From an uncultured Burkholderiales bacterium (GTDB lineage: Bacteria; Pseudomonadota; Gammaproteobacteria; Burkholderiales; Burkholderiaceae_C), in the NCBI GenBank assembly GCA_903887655.1, contig CAISQQ010000431.1:1-5732 (forward strand): a stretch of 5,732 bases of DNA. The letters run 5' to 3'. Made by a program: the position numbers and the translations under genes. Position 1 is the stretch's first letter, and every line of letters starts with the position of its first letter. This document shows positions 1 through 5,728 of this stretch, in pieces. The notes beneath the pieces were generated by a model. The model was not told where the DNA came from. It searched no databases and saw only the letters and a program-made list of their open reading frames with translations.

Positions 1-349
1 GCCCGACATTGACGACGCTCGTCACCGTGAAGAGGTCCAAGACCTTGAACTGCGCACCCGCTTCCTCTTGCGTTTCGCGCGCAGCGCCTTCTTGCAGTGT
101 TTCACCCAGTTCCATGAAGCCTGAGGGCAGGGTCCACAAACCAAAGCGAGGCTCAATGTTGCGCTTACAAAGGAGGATTTGTTCACCCCAAACGGGCAAC
201 GTGCCCACCACGTTCAAAGGGTTTTCATAGTGAACGCTCGAGCACGCGGTGCAGACCGCGCGCAACTTGGTGTCGCCGTCATCGGGCAGGCGGTAGACGA
301 CTGGGGAGCCACAATTTTTGCAGTGCTTGATGGGTTCTTTCAGGGGCAT
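1..349 (-). CDS. NUDIX hydrolase with N-terminal zinc ribbon (partial, C-terminus off the left edge)
   Basis: The reverse strand reads from an ATG at 349 to the window edge without a stop, giving 116 residues of a protein whose C-terminus is missing. Residues 10-36 hold two CxxC pairs (C10/C13 and C33/C36), a zinc-ribbon arrangement seen at the N-terminus of one NUDIX subgroup. The NUDIX box follows at 77-99: G77, E83, R91-E92, E95-E96 and G98 match GX5EX7REUXEEXGU, the Mg-binding catalytic helix. Family members hydrolyse nucleoside diphosphates linked to another group, such as NADH or ADP-ribose; the substrate cannot be read from the sequence. The full family length is about 180 residues, so roughly a third is missing. 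It starts 63 bp after the FAH-family gene on the same strand and may share its transcript. The start codon has only a weak purine stretch (GTGAG) close upstream. The family call is firm; the function is generic. Confidence 0.9.
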   Translation of the reverse strand, partial: MPLKEPIKHCKNCGSPVVYRLPDDGDTKLRAVCTACSSVHYENPLNVVGTLPVWGEQILLCKRNIEPRFGLWTLPSGFMELGETLQEGAARETQEEAGAQFKVLDLFTVTSVVNVG

Positions 350-412
350 GGGCTCACTCGATTGGGGCTGAGGGTTGGTGGGGCAGAGGAATTCAAGTGA
401 GCTCCAAGCGGC

Positions 413-1108
413 TTAGACGACGCTCACATCGATGGAGCCCACACCGGCAACAGCACCGTGCAAGTGATCTCCCCGAACCACGGCATTGACCCCTTCAGGG
501 GTGCCCGTGAAAATCAAGTCCCCGGCTTTGAGCTCCCACGCTTTGGAGAGGTGTTCAATGGTCTCGGCAATGTTCCAGATCAATTTGTTGATGTGACTGC
601 GTTGGCGATCGGTGTTGTTGACGGTGAGATAAATCTCGGCGTCTTCGAGGCCCTGAACCTGGGCCTTGGGGACAATCGGGCCCATCGGGGCGCTCAGGTC
701 AAAGGCTTTGCCGATGTCCCAGGGTCGGCCTTGTTTTTTCATGTCATTTTGCAAGTCACGGCGAGTCATGTCCAGACCCACCGCGTAGCCATAGATGTGG
801 TCTTGGGCATCTTTGGCGGCGATGTCTCGCCCGCCTTTGCCAATGGCCACGACGAGTTCAATTTCGTGGTGGAAGTTTTGCGTGATGCTCGGGTAGGGCA
901 TTTGGGCCGTGTGGCCAGGGGCCACATAAATCAAAGAGTCTGTGGGCTTTAAAAAGAAAAAAGGCGCTTCTCGGCCGGTGTAACCCATCTCCTTGGCGTG
1001 CTCTTCATAGTTGCGGCCCACGCAGTAGAGGCGGTGCACGGGGAAAAGGGCGTCAAGACCCACGACGGGGATGCTGACCAAGGCTTGAGGTTCAAAGGTG
1101 TAGTTCAT
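413..1108 (-). CDS. Fumarylacetoacetate hydrolase (FAH) family protein, acylpyruvase/fumarylpyruvate hydrolase-like
   Basis: This 231-residue protein has the FAH fold and probably cleaves a C-C bond in, or decarboxylates, a 2-oxo acid in the cytoplasm with Mg or Mn. The N-terminal VHRLYCVGRNYEEHAKEMG stretch (24-42) is typical of the acylpyruvase branch; H37 and E40 match the catalytic His/Glu pair of FAHD1. E82 and E84 (HHEIELVV) and D113 (GLDMTRRD) match the metal ligands, K134 matches the active-site lysine, and TGTPEG (201-206) is the conserved C-terminal loop. The length suits this branch. The frame is open upstream to a further ATG at 1282, but those 58 residues are basic and resemble nothing in the family, so the start at 1108, just before the conserved MNYTFEP-type beginning, is preferred. 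There is no strong ribosome binding site at either start. Maleylpyruvate, fumarylpyruvate and acylpyruvate are possible substrates; no aromatic catabolic gene nearby helps to choose. Confidence 0.9.
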   Translation of the reverse strand: MNYTFEPQALVSIPVVGLDALFPVHRLYCVGRNYEEHAKEMGYTGREAPFFFLKPTDSLIYVAPGHTAQMPYPSITQNFHHEIELVVAIGKGGRDIAAKDAQDHIYGYAVGLDMTRRDLQNDMKKQGRPWDIGKAFDLSAPMGPIVPKAQVQGLEDAEIYLTVNNTDRQRSHINKLIWNIAETIEHLSKAWELKAGDLIFTGTPEGVNAVVRGDHLHGAVAGVGSIDVSVV

Positions 1109-1230
1109 GGGGTTGGGGATCTGGGTGAAAGGGATAAGCGCAAAGCTTTGGGGTAGTGGCGAGGGTGAGACACGCTCGCACACCTCCAAAACCCGGGGCG
1201 GCGTTTGGGATGTGGGCTTGAGTTTACCAA

Positions 1231-1245
1231 AGCGCTTGAAGCGCT
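1231..1245. repeat. Short inverted repeat AGCGCT-TGA-AGCGCT
   Basis: Two copies of the self-complementary hexamer AGCGCT are separated by three bases, so the site is both a direct and an inverted repeat. It lies midway between two divergent genes, about 120 bp upstream of each. It could be an operator or a chance pairing; there is no T-run to make it a terminator. Confidence 0.35.
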
Positions 1246-1338
1246 GTGATCGAGTCCGCAAGTGGTGCAGTGTGATTTGCAAATGGATGCCCGCTCAAAG
1301 GCAGGGGCACGCTGTTGGAGGGCGTTGGTAGGCTTGCT

Positions 1339-1348
1339 AAGGCGCCTT
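1339..1348. repeat. 10-bp palindrome AAGGCGCCTT
   Basis: This perfect palindrome lies 23-32 bp upstream of the pgeF ATG. The half-site AAGGCG recurs in the tandem repeat just after pgeF. It could be a protein-binding site or overlap the translation start region; ten bases in GC-rich DNA may also be chance. Confidence 0.3.
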
Positions 1349-1370
1349 GGTGTGCACTAGACTCGCGGGC

Positions 1371-2378
1371 ATGCACACCCCTTTGTTGAGGTCCTCATCC
1401 ACGAAGCCCCCAAGCGGGGCCCTCACGCCAACGCCCTTTGCGCCCGAGTGGGGGTTGGAGCGCATGGGTGTTCGCACGCATTTGAGCACACGCTTGGGCG
1501 GGGTGTCTGAGGGGGTGTACGCCAGTTTGAATTTGGGTCTGCATGTTGGGGACGTGCCCGAGCGGGTGGCCCACAATCGCCGCGTGTATGCCCAGCACTT
1601 GGGGGCCAGCCCCGTGTTCTTGAACCAAGTGCATGGCTGTCGGGTCTTGGAGCTTTTCGCGCCATCGTCAGACCCAAGCCCAGACCCCAACGCAGATCGC
1701 AGCCCACACTCGTTGTTACCCAACAACCTCTCCACCCAGGACACCACCGCCATCACAACGGCAGAGTCGGCAGATTCGGCCTTGACGCAAGCTCGCGGGG
1801 TGGCCTGCACCATGATGGTGGCCGATTGCATGCCTGTGTTGTTGGCCGACTCTCTGGGGCGGGCCGTGGCCGCTGTGCACGTGGGCTGGCGCGGTTTGGT
1901 GGGTTTGCGCGCCCAGGCAGGCGCGAGCGCGCTCGAAACCGATGGGGGGGTCATTGCCCAAACGCTCATGCACTTGCGTCGACGTTTGTCCTCTGGCGAG
2001 AAAACGACGGCTCCTGCACAGCCCGATCCCGTCATCTTGGCGTGGCTTGGGCCGTGCATTGGTCCCACCGCCTTTGAAGTGGGCGAGGAGGTGAGGGATT
2101 GGTTTGTGGAACGCAATGCCGACAACGCCCGAGCGTTCCAGCCCAGCGCCGTGCGTACGGGCAAGTGGATGGCCCATTTGTCGCGTTTGGTGCAGTGGGA
2201 GTTGGAGCGCCACGGCGTTGGGCAGCTGTTTGGCAATCTGGCCTCGGCGCCAAGCGCCGCTGCCACGCCCGATCCATGGTGCACGGTCACCAACACCGAG
2301 GATTTCTTTTCCTATCGCCGCCAAGGCGTATGTGGCCGTTTTGCTGCCAGCATTTGGCTCGATGACCCCCTATCGTGA
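1371..2378 (+). CDS. pgeF: PgeF/YfiH family protein (peptidoglycan editing factor; polyphenol oxidase/laccase-domain family)
   Basis: This 335-residue protein belongs to the YfiH/YlmD/LACC1 family. E. coli PgeF removes wrongly built UDP-MurNAc-L-Ser so that peptidoglycan keeps L-Ala; relatives act as purine nucleoside phosphorylases or deaminases. The family core is clear: STRLGGVS (39-46), SLNLGLHVGD (52-61), NQVHG with H88, ADCMPV with C153, VHVGWRG with H170, AWLGPCIGP (224-232), AFEVG (234-238) and FFSYRR (312-317). H88, C153 and H170 match the three active-site residues. E. coli YfiH has 243 residues. The excess here comes from a Pro-rich N-terminus of about 25 residues, about 29 extra residues between H88 and C153, and about 27 between H170 and the WLGP motif. 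The ATG at 1371 is chosen because the PEW...GV stretch (25-34) aligns with the E. coli N-terminus; an in-frame TTG at 1347 is also possible. No good ribosome binding site is seen at either. rluD, a common upstream neighbour, is absent. Confidence 0.88.
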   Translation: MHTPLLRSSSTKPPSGALTPTPFAPEWGLERMGVRTHLSTRLGGVSEGVYASLNLGLHVGDVPERVAHNRRVYAQHLGASPVFLNQVHGCRVLELFAPSSDPSPDPNADRSPHSLLPNNLSTQDTTAITTAESADSALTQARGVACTMMVADCMPVLLADSLGRAVAAVHVGWRGLVGLRAQAGASALETDGGVIAQTLMHLRRRLSSGEKTTAPAQPDPVILAWLGPCIGPTAFEVGEEVRDWFVERNADNARAFQPSAVRTGKWMAHLSRLVQWELERHGVGQLFGNLASAPSAAATPDPWCTVTNTEDFFSYRRQGVCGRFAASIWLDDPLS

Positions 2379-2391
2379 CACTTGGCGGGCC

Positions 2392-2423
2392 AAGGCGATA
2401 AGGCGATAAGGCGACAAGGCACA
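2392..2423 (+). repeat. Tandem 8-bp repeat AAGGCGAT after pgeF
   Basis: Two exact copies of AAGGCGAT (2392-2399 and 2400-2407) are followed by AAGGCGAC (2408-2415) and a decayed fourth unit, AAGGCACA (2416-2423). The array begins 14 bp after the pgeF stop codon. It is too short to be a CRISPR and has no dyad to act as a terminator. It looks like a simple slippage-type repeat, or possibly iterated binding sites. Confidence 0.7.
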
Positions 2424-2492
2424 GGGGCTCCAGAAACCTTGATGCTGAGCAAAGAATCTGGAGGCCATCCTCTAAAAATTCGTTTCAATAAC

Positions 2493-2501
2493 TGCGATAC
2501 T
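2493..2501 (+). promoter_or_regulatory. Candidate extended -10 promoter for phaCA
   Basis: The most AT-rich part of the pgeF-phaC gap (about 2471-2505) contains TGC followed by GATACT, which resembles an extended -10 element (TGn plus a hexamer matching TATAAT at four of six bases). No good -35 hexamer lies 16-18 bp upstream. If used, transcription would begin near 2508 and give phaC a leader of about 130 nt. This is inference from a weak match. Confidence 0.25.
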
Positions 2502-2507
2502 CTTTGC

Positions 2508-2564
2508 ATGGAACCTCAGCGAAGCTCTTTGCTCGGGGTTGAGTGGTTTGGCCCGTGCGCATGA
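2508..2564 (+). CDS. Candidate 18-codon leader ORF upstream of phaC
   Basis: An ATG at 2508 opens an 18-codon frame (MEPQRSSLLGVEWFGPCA) that ends in a TGA overlapping the ATG of the next small frame (ATGA at 2561-2564). Its ATG lies 7 nt after the candidate -10 element, so a transcript from there would be nearly leaderless. No Shine-Dalgarno sequence precedes it and it matches no family I know. It is listed because of the chained overlap with its neighbour; it may well not be translated. Confidence 0.2.
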   Translation: MEPQRSSLLGVEWFGPCA

Positions 2565-2641
2565 CTGTGATTGACGCTCGGGTTTTGATTTGGGCTTGTC
2601 GGATTTTGGGCTTTTGGGCTCCATGGAGTGGTCGTCAATGA
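2561..2641 (+). CDS. Candidate 26-codon leader ORF overlapping the phaC start
   Basis: This frame starts at the ATG of the ATGA at 2561-2564 and ends with the TGA at 2639-2641, which overlaps the preferred phaC start codon (ATGA at 2638-2641). The predicted peptide has 26 residues, begins MTVIDARVLIWACRIL, is hydrophobic in its middle and has three Trp. The phaC ribosome binding site lies inside it, so its translation could be coupled to phaC. Its own start has only a distant GAGTGG about 14 nt upstream. There is no known family match. The overlap geometry is seen directly; a regulatory role is inference. Confidence 0.25.
   Translation: MTVIDARVLIWACRILGFWAPWSGRQ
2625..2628 (+). promoter_or_regulatory. 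Ribosome binding site deciding the phaC start
   Basis: GGAG lies 9 nt before the ATG at 2638 and favours that codon over the in-frame ATG at 2623 and the TTG at 2590, neither of which has a comparable purine-rich site upstream. Confidence 0.6.
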
Positions 2642-4332
2642 GTGAATCGTCTTCGTCGCCCCAAACGGGTGGTCTGCCAGACTTCAGTGGGCTGATGTCG
2701 CAAGCTTTCGAGAGCACCTTGGCTCAATTCAAGGCTTTTGCCACCCCTGGTGCCCCGAGCACCACAGCCTTTGATGCGGCCAAACTCGAGCGCATACAAC
2801 AAGACTTCATCGCCCAAGCCACCGAACTGTGGAACCAGAGCCTGCACGCCGATTTGAAGATCAAAGACCGACGCTTCAGCAGCGAGGCTTGGGCCCATCA
2901 ACCCGCCTCACAATTTGGTGCGGCTTTGTACATCTTGGGCTCACGCACCTTGGTGAGTTTGACCGACGCCTTGCAGATCGACCCCAAAACGAAGACCCGC
3001 ATCAAGTTTGCTGTGGAGCAATTTGTGGCAGCGAGCGCGCCGAGTAATTTTTTGGCCACCAATGTGGAGGCGATCGAATTGGCGGTCAAAACCCAAGGGG
3101 CGAGTTTGTCGCACGGGCTGGAGAATTTGGTGCACGATTTGCGCCAAGGCCATGTCTCGATGACCGATGAGAGTCTTTTTGAAGTGGGCAAGAATGTGGC
3201 CACCACCCAAGGTCAGGTGGTGTTTGAAAACGCATTTTTCCAGCTCATCGACTACACCCCCCTGACAACGAAGGTGTTTGAAAAGCCGCTCCTTTTGGTG
3301 CCGCCTTGCATCAACAAGTTCTACATCTTGGATTTACAGCCCGAGAACTCGTTCATCCGCTATGCGGTCTCTCAAGGGCATCGAACCTTGGTGGTGAGTT
3401 GGAACAATCCCAAGGAATCCATGGCTGGGGCGACCTGGGAGGATTACATCGAGCACGGCGTGCTCCAAGCCATTGAGGTGGCCGGCGCTTTGTCGCCCCG
3501 TGGACAGATCAACAGCTTGGGGTTTTGTGTGGGCGGCACCATGCTCAGTTGCGCCTTGGCGATACTGGCTGCGAGAGGAGACTCTTCAGTGAGCAGTGCC
3601 ACCTTGCTCACCACCTTGGTTGACTTCAGCAACACCGGGATTTTGGATGTCTTCATCGATGAGCCCATGGTCCAAATGCGCGAGATGCAGTTTGCCAATG
3701 GGGGATTGCTGGGGGGTCGAGACCTGGCCCAAACCTTCAGCTTCCTCAGGCCCAACGAGTTGGTGTGGAACTATGTGGTGGGCAACTACTTGAAGGGCCA
3801 AACCCCACCGGCTTTTGATCTTTTGTATTGGAACAGCGACGCCACCAATTTGCCCGGTCCTTTTTACGCCTGGTATTTGAGAAACACCTATTTGGAAAAC
3901 CGCCTGATCAAGCCCGCCGCCGTGGAGATCTGCGGTGTGCCCATAGACATGGGAGGCGTCAACCTGCCGCTCTACATTTATGGTTCTCAGGAAGACCACA
4001 TCGTGCCCGTGGACGCGGCTTACGCCTCCACCCAAATCTTCAAAGGCCCCAAAACCTTTGTGATGGGCGCCTCCGGCCATATTGCTGGGGTGATCAACCC
4101 GCCGCTGGCCAAGAAAAGAAGCCATTGGGTGAGCGACAAGCGCAGTTTTCCTGCAAAATTAGAAACTTGGCTGGAGTCAGCCAAGGAAGTCCCCGGCAGT
4201 TGGTGGCCCCATTGGGCCCAGTGGCTTGCAAGCCATGCAGGCGCCAGTGTGCCTGCCCCCAAGCGAGCAGGCAACGCCCAGTTCAAGCCCATAGAATCTG
4301 CTCCAGGGCGCTATGTGGCGGTGAAAGTGTGA
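2638..4332 (+). CDS. phaC: Class I poly(R)-hydroxyalkanoate synthase PhaC
   Basis: The protein (564 residues) polymerises (R)-3-hydroxyacyl-CoA, mainly (R)-3-hydroxybutyryl-CoA, into polyhydroxyalkanoate at the surface of cytoplasmic granules, releasing CoA. An N-terminal PhaC_N region spans roughly 90-260, with the conserved APSNFLATN motif at 133-141. An alpha/beta-hydrolase catalytic region follows. The lipase-like box GFCVGG gives nucleophile C297; D453 lies in SQEDHIVP and H481 in ASGHIAG. The D-to-H spacing of 28 equals that of Ralstonia eutropha PhaC (D480, H508). The Trp-rich SWWPHWAQWL near 521-530 is typical of class I enzymes. Family length is about 560-600 residues, so this copy is complete. 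The N-terminal 25 or so residues are Ser-rich and poorly conserved. phaA follows after 42 bp in what is evidently an operon. The start is set by GGAG 9 nt upstream; TTG 2590 would add 16 residues. No partner PhaE/PhaR subunit gene, as in class III/IV systems, is seen. Confidence 0.97.
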   Translation: MSESSSSPQTGGLPDFSGLMSQAFESTLAQFKAFATPGAPSTTAFDAAKLERIQQDFIAQATELWNQSLHADLKIKDRRFSSEAWAHQPASQFGAALYILGSRTLVSLTDALQIDPKTKTRIKFAVEQFVAASAPSNFLATNVEAIELAVKTQGASLSHGLENLVHDLRQGHVSMTDESLFEVGKNVATTQGQVVFENAFFQLIDYTPLTTKVFEKPLLLVPPCINKFYILDLQPENSFIRYAVSQGHRTLVVSWNNPKESMAGATWEDYIEHGVLQAIEVAGALSPRGQINSLGFCVGGTMLSCALAILAARGDSSVSSATLLTTLVDFSNTGILDVFIDEPMVQMREMQFANGGLLGGRDLAQTFSFLRPNELVWNYVVGNYLKGQTPPAFDLLYWNSDATNLPGPFYAWYLRNTYLENRLIKPAAVEICGVPIDMGGVNLPLYIYGSQEDHIVPVDAAYASTQIFKGPKTFVMGASGHIAGVINPPLAKKRSHWVSDKRSFPAKLETWLESAKEVPGSWWPHWAQWLASHAGASVPAPKRAGNAQFKPIESAPGRYVAVKV

Positions 4333-4362
4333 AGTTTTCGTTTGAATAACAATGCATCCATC

Positions 4363-4367
4363 AGGAG
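4363..4367 (+). promoter_or_regulatory. Ribosome binding site of phaA
   Basis: A consensus AGGAG lies 7 nt before the ATG at 4375, in the 42-bp gap between phaC and phaA. It fixes the start and rules out the in-frame TTG at 4342, which would add 11 unrelated residues. It is the strongest ribosome binding site in the window. Confidence 0.85.
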
Positions 4368-4374
4368 AATAAAT

Positions 4375-5553
4375 ATGAACGATATTGTGATTGTCTCAGC
4401 AGCAAGAACAGCGGTGGGAAAATTCGGTGGCAGTTTGGCCAAGGTCTCCACCAGCGACTTGGGCTCGACGGTGATTCGCGAAGCCTTGGCCCGAGCCAAG
4501 GTCGACCCCGCGAGTGTGGGTGAAGTGATCATGGGCCAAGTCTTGGCCGCAGGCGCGGGTCAAAACCCCGCTCGCCAGTCCTTGATGAAGTCCGGCATTG
4601 GCCAAGAGGTGCCTGCCCTCACCATCAACGCCGTGTGCGGCTCGGGCCTCAAAGCGGTCATGCTCGCGGCCCAATCGGTGGCCTGGGGTGACAGTGAGAT
4701 TGTGGTGGCCGGTGGTCAAGAGAACATGAGCGCCTCACCGCATTTGCTGATGGGCTCCAGAGACGGCCAGCGCATGGGCGACTGGAAGATGGTGGACTCC
4801 ATGATTGTGGACGGTTTGTGGGATGTCTACCACCAGTACCACATGGGCATCACCGCCGAGAATGTGGCCAAAGCCCATGGCATCACGCGCGAGATGCAAG
4901 ACGCGTTGGCATTGTCGAGCCAACAAAAAGCCTTGGCGGCTCAATTGGCTGGCAAATTCAAAGACGAGATCGTCTCGGTGAGCATCCCCCAAAGAAAAGG
5001 CGACCCCATCCATTTCAATACCGATGAGTTCATCAACCCCAAAACCAATGCCGAGGCCTTGGGCGCCTTGCGTCCCGCGTTTGACAAAGCCGGCAGTGTG
5101 ACCGCGGGCAACGCCTCCGGCATCAATGACGGGGCCGCGGCCGTGGTGGTGATGTCGGCCCAAAAAGCCGCGGCGCTGGGTCTCACGCCTTTGGCGCGCA
5201 TTGCTTCTTTTGCCACAACGGGCTTGGATCCTGCATTGATGGGCATGGGCCCCGTGTCGGCTTCACAAAAGGCGTTGACTCGGGCGGGCTGGAGTGTCGA
5301 CTCGGTCGATTTGTTCGAACTCAACGAGGCCTTTGCCGCACAAGCGTGTGCCGTGAACCAAGGGCTTGGTGTGGACCCGAGCAAGGTCAATGTCAATGGC
5401 GGAGCCATTGCCATCGGGCACCCGATTGGTGCGTCAGGTTGTCGCATTTTGGTGACCTTGCTCCATGAGATGCAGCGCACCAATGCCAAACGTGGCTTGG
5501 CCGCCTTGTGTATCGGTGGTGGCATGGGGGTATCCTTGACCCTGGAGCGTTGA
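4375..5553 (+). CDS. phaA: Acetyl-CoA acetyltransferase (beta-ketothiolase) PhaA
   Basis: This 392-residue biosynthetic thiolase condenses two acetyl-CoA to acetoacetyl-CoA in the cytoplasm, the first step of poly-3-hydroxybutyrate synthesis. The N-terminus NDIVIVSAARTAVGKFGG is the usual thiolase start. C88 in NAVCGSG is the acylated nucleophile, NEAFA (317-321) is the conserved active-site loop, GHPIGASG carries H349, and C379 in LCIGGGMG is the second catalytic cysteine. These positions match the Ralstonia eutropha PhaA residues (C88, H349, C379), and the length is within one residue of that enzyme. The covering-loop region (about 120-250, including the HMGITAEN motif) is intact. It is co-directional with phaC 42 bp upstream, which supports a role in polymer synthesis over fatty-acid breakdown. 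A close paralogue acting in acetoacetate use cannot be excluded from sequence alone. Confidence 0.97.
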   Translation: MNDIVIVSAARTAVGKFGGSLAKVSTSDLGSTVIREALARAKVDPASVGEVIMGQVLAAGAGQNPARQSLMKSGIGQEVPALTINAVCGSGLKAVMLAAQSVAWGDSEIVVAGGQENMSASPHLLMGSRDGQRMGDWKMVDSMIVDGLWDVYHQYHMGITAENVAKAHGITREMQDALALSSQQKALAAQLAGKFKDEIVSVSIPQRKGDPIHFNTDEFINPKTNAEALGALRPAFDKAGSVTAGNASGINDGAAAVVVMSAQKAAALGLTPLARIASFATTGLDPALMGMGPVSASQKALTRAGWSVDSVDLFELNEAFAAQACAVNQGLGVDPSKVNVNGGAIAIGHPIGASGCRILVTLLHEMQRTNAKRGLAALCIGGGMGVSLTLER

Positions 5554-5578
5554 GCGTTCTTGGGCCTGGCTGGGCGTG

Positions 5579-5594
5579 CCTGCAAGGTGGCAGG
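5579..5594 (+). other. Weak hairpin downstream of phaA
   Basis: CCTGC (5579-5583) and GCAGG (5590-5594) can form a 5-bp stem with a 6-base loop, 26 bp after the phaA stop. No run of T follows, so it is not a standard Rho-independent terminator. No better terminator is seen up to the window end, which leaves read-through into a downstream gene possible. Confidence 0.25.
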
Positions 5595-5686
5595 GATGAT
5601 GGCGCAGTTTCGTGCAGCCCCCTCAACGCCTGGCGCTCAGGTCTCAAGCCGAGCCCTGGGCCCAATGGGGTGGTCGATTAAAAGGG

Positions 5687-5728
5687 TCAGTTTCAGTGTA
5701 AGTATCAGTGTCAGTGTCAATGTTAATT
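5687..5728 (+). repeat. Degenerate tandem hexamer repeat, consensus TCAGTG
   Basis: Seven consecutive 6-base units run in register: TCAGTT, TCAGTG, TAAGTA, TCAGTG, TCAGTG, TCAATG, TTAATT. Three are exact copies of TCAGTG, one differs by one base at the last position and one at the fourth, and the outer units decay. The tract is clearly more AT-rich than the rest of the window. It lies 134 bp after phaA and may continue beyond the right edge. No gene is seen in 5554-5732. Confidence 0.7.

Larger units (their letters stand above)
1109..1370. other. Divergent intergenic region between the FAH-family gene and pgeF
   Basis: These 262 bp separate two genes that face away from each other, so promoters for both should lie here. 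I found no convincing sigma-70 promoter on either strand. The region holds a short dyad (AGCGCT-TGA-AGCGCT at 1231-1245) and a 10-bp palindrome (AAGGCGCCTT at 1339-1348) shortly before pgeF. The frame of the FAH gene stays open through 1282 and a 74-codon plus-strand frame crosses it; neither looks like real protein. Confidence 0.6.

Noticed and set aside
458..952. A 164-codon plus-strand frame opposite the FAH-family gene
   Set aside because: The minus strand encodes a protein with all FAH catalytic residues; the plus-strand product has no recognisable motif.
1107..1331. A 74-codon plus-strand frame in the FAH-pgeF gap
   Set aside because: It has no ribosome binding site, no known motif and unusual composition; it is probably non-coding.
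1337..2296. A 319-codon open frame on the minus strand opposite pgeF
   Set aside because: It lies antisense to a gene with clear family motifs, its composition is rich in Pro, Arg, Ser and Thr as expected from a GC-rich shadow frame, and it matches no known family.
2392..2423. CRISPR-like array
   Set aside because: The units are 8 bp and directly abutting with no spacers, so it is a simple tandem repeat.
2571..2599. TTGACG as a -35 element for phaC
   Set aside because: The hexamer is good, but no acceptable -10 lies 16-18 bp downstream (the bases there are GC-rich or T-only).
3586..4125. A 179-codon minus-strand frame inside phaC
   Set aside because: It is the complement of the PhaC catalytic region; it has no ribosome binding site or family match.
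4941..5585. A 214-codon minus-strand frame inside phaA
   Set aside because: It is a shadow of the thiolase gene, whose active-site motifs are intact on the plus strand.
5651..5675. CCCTGGGCCCAATGGGG as a terminator stem
   Set aside because: The possible pairings need loops that are too short or contain mismatches, and no T-run follows.
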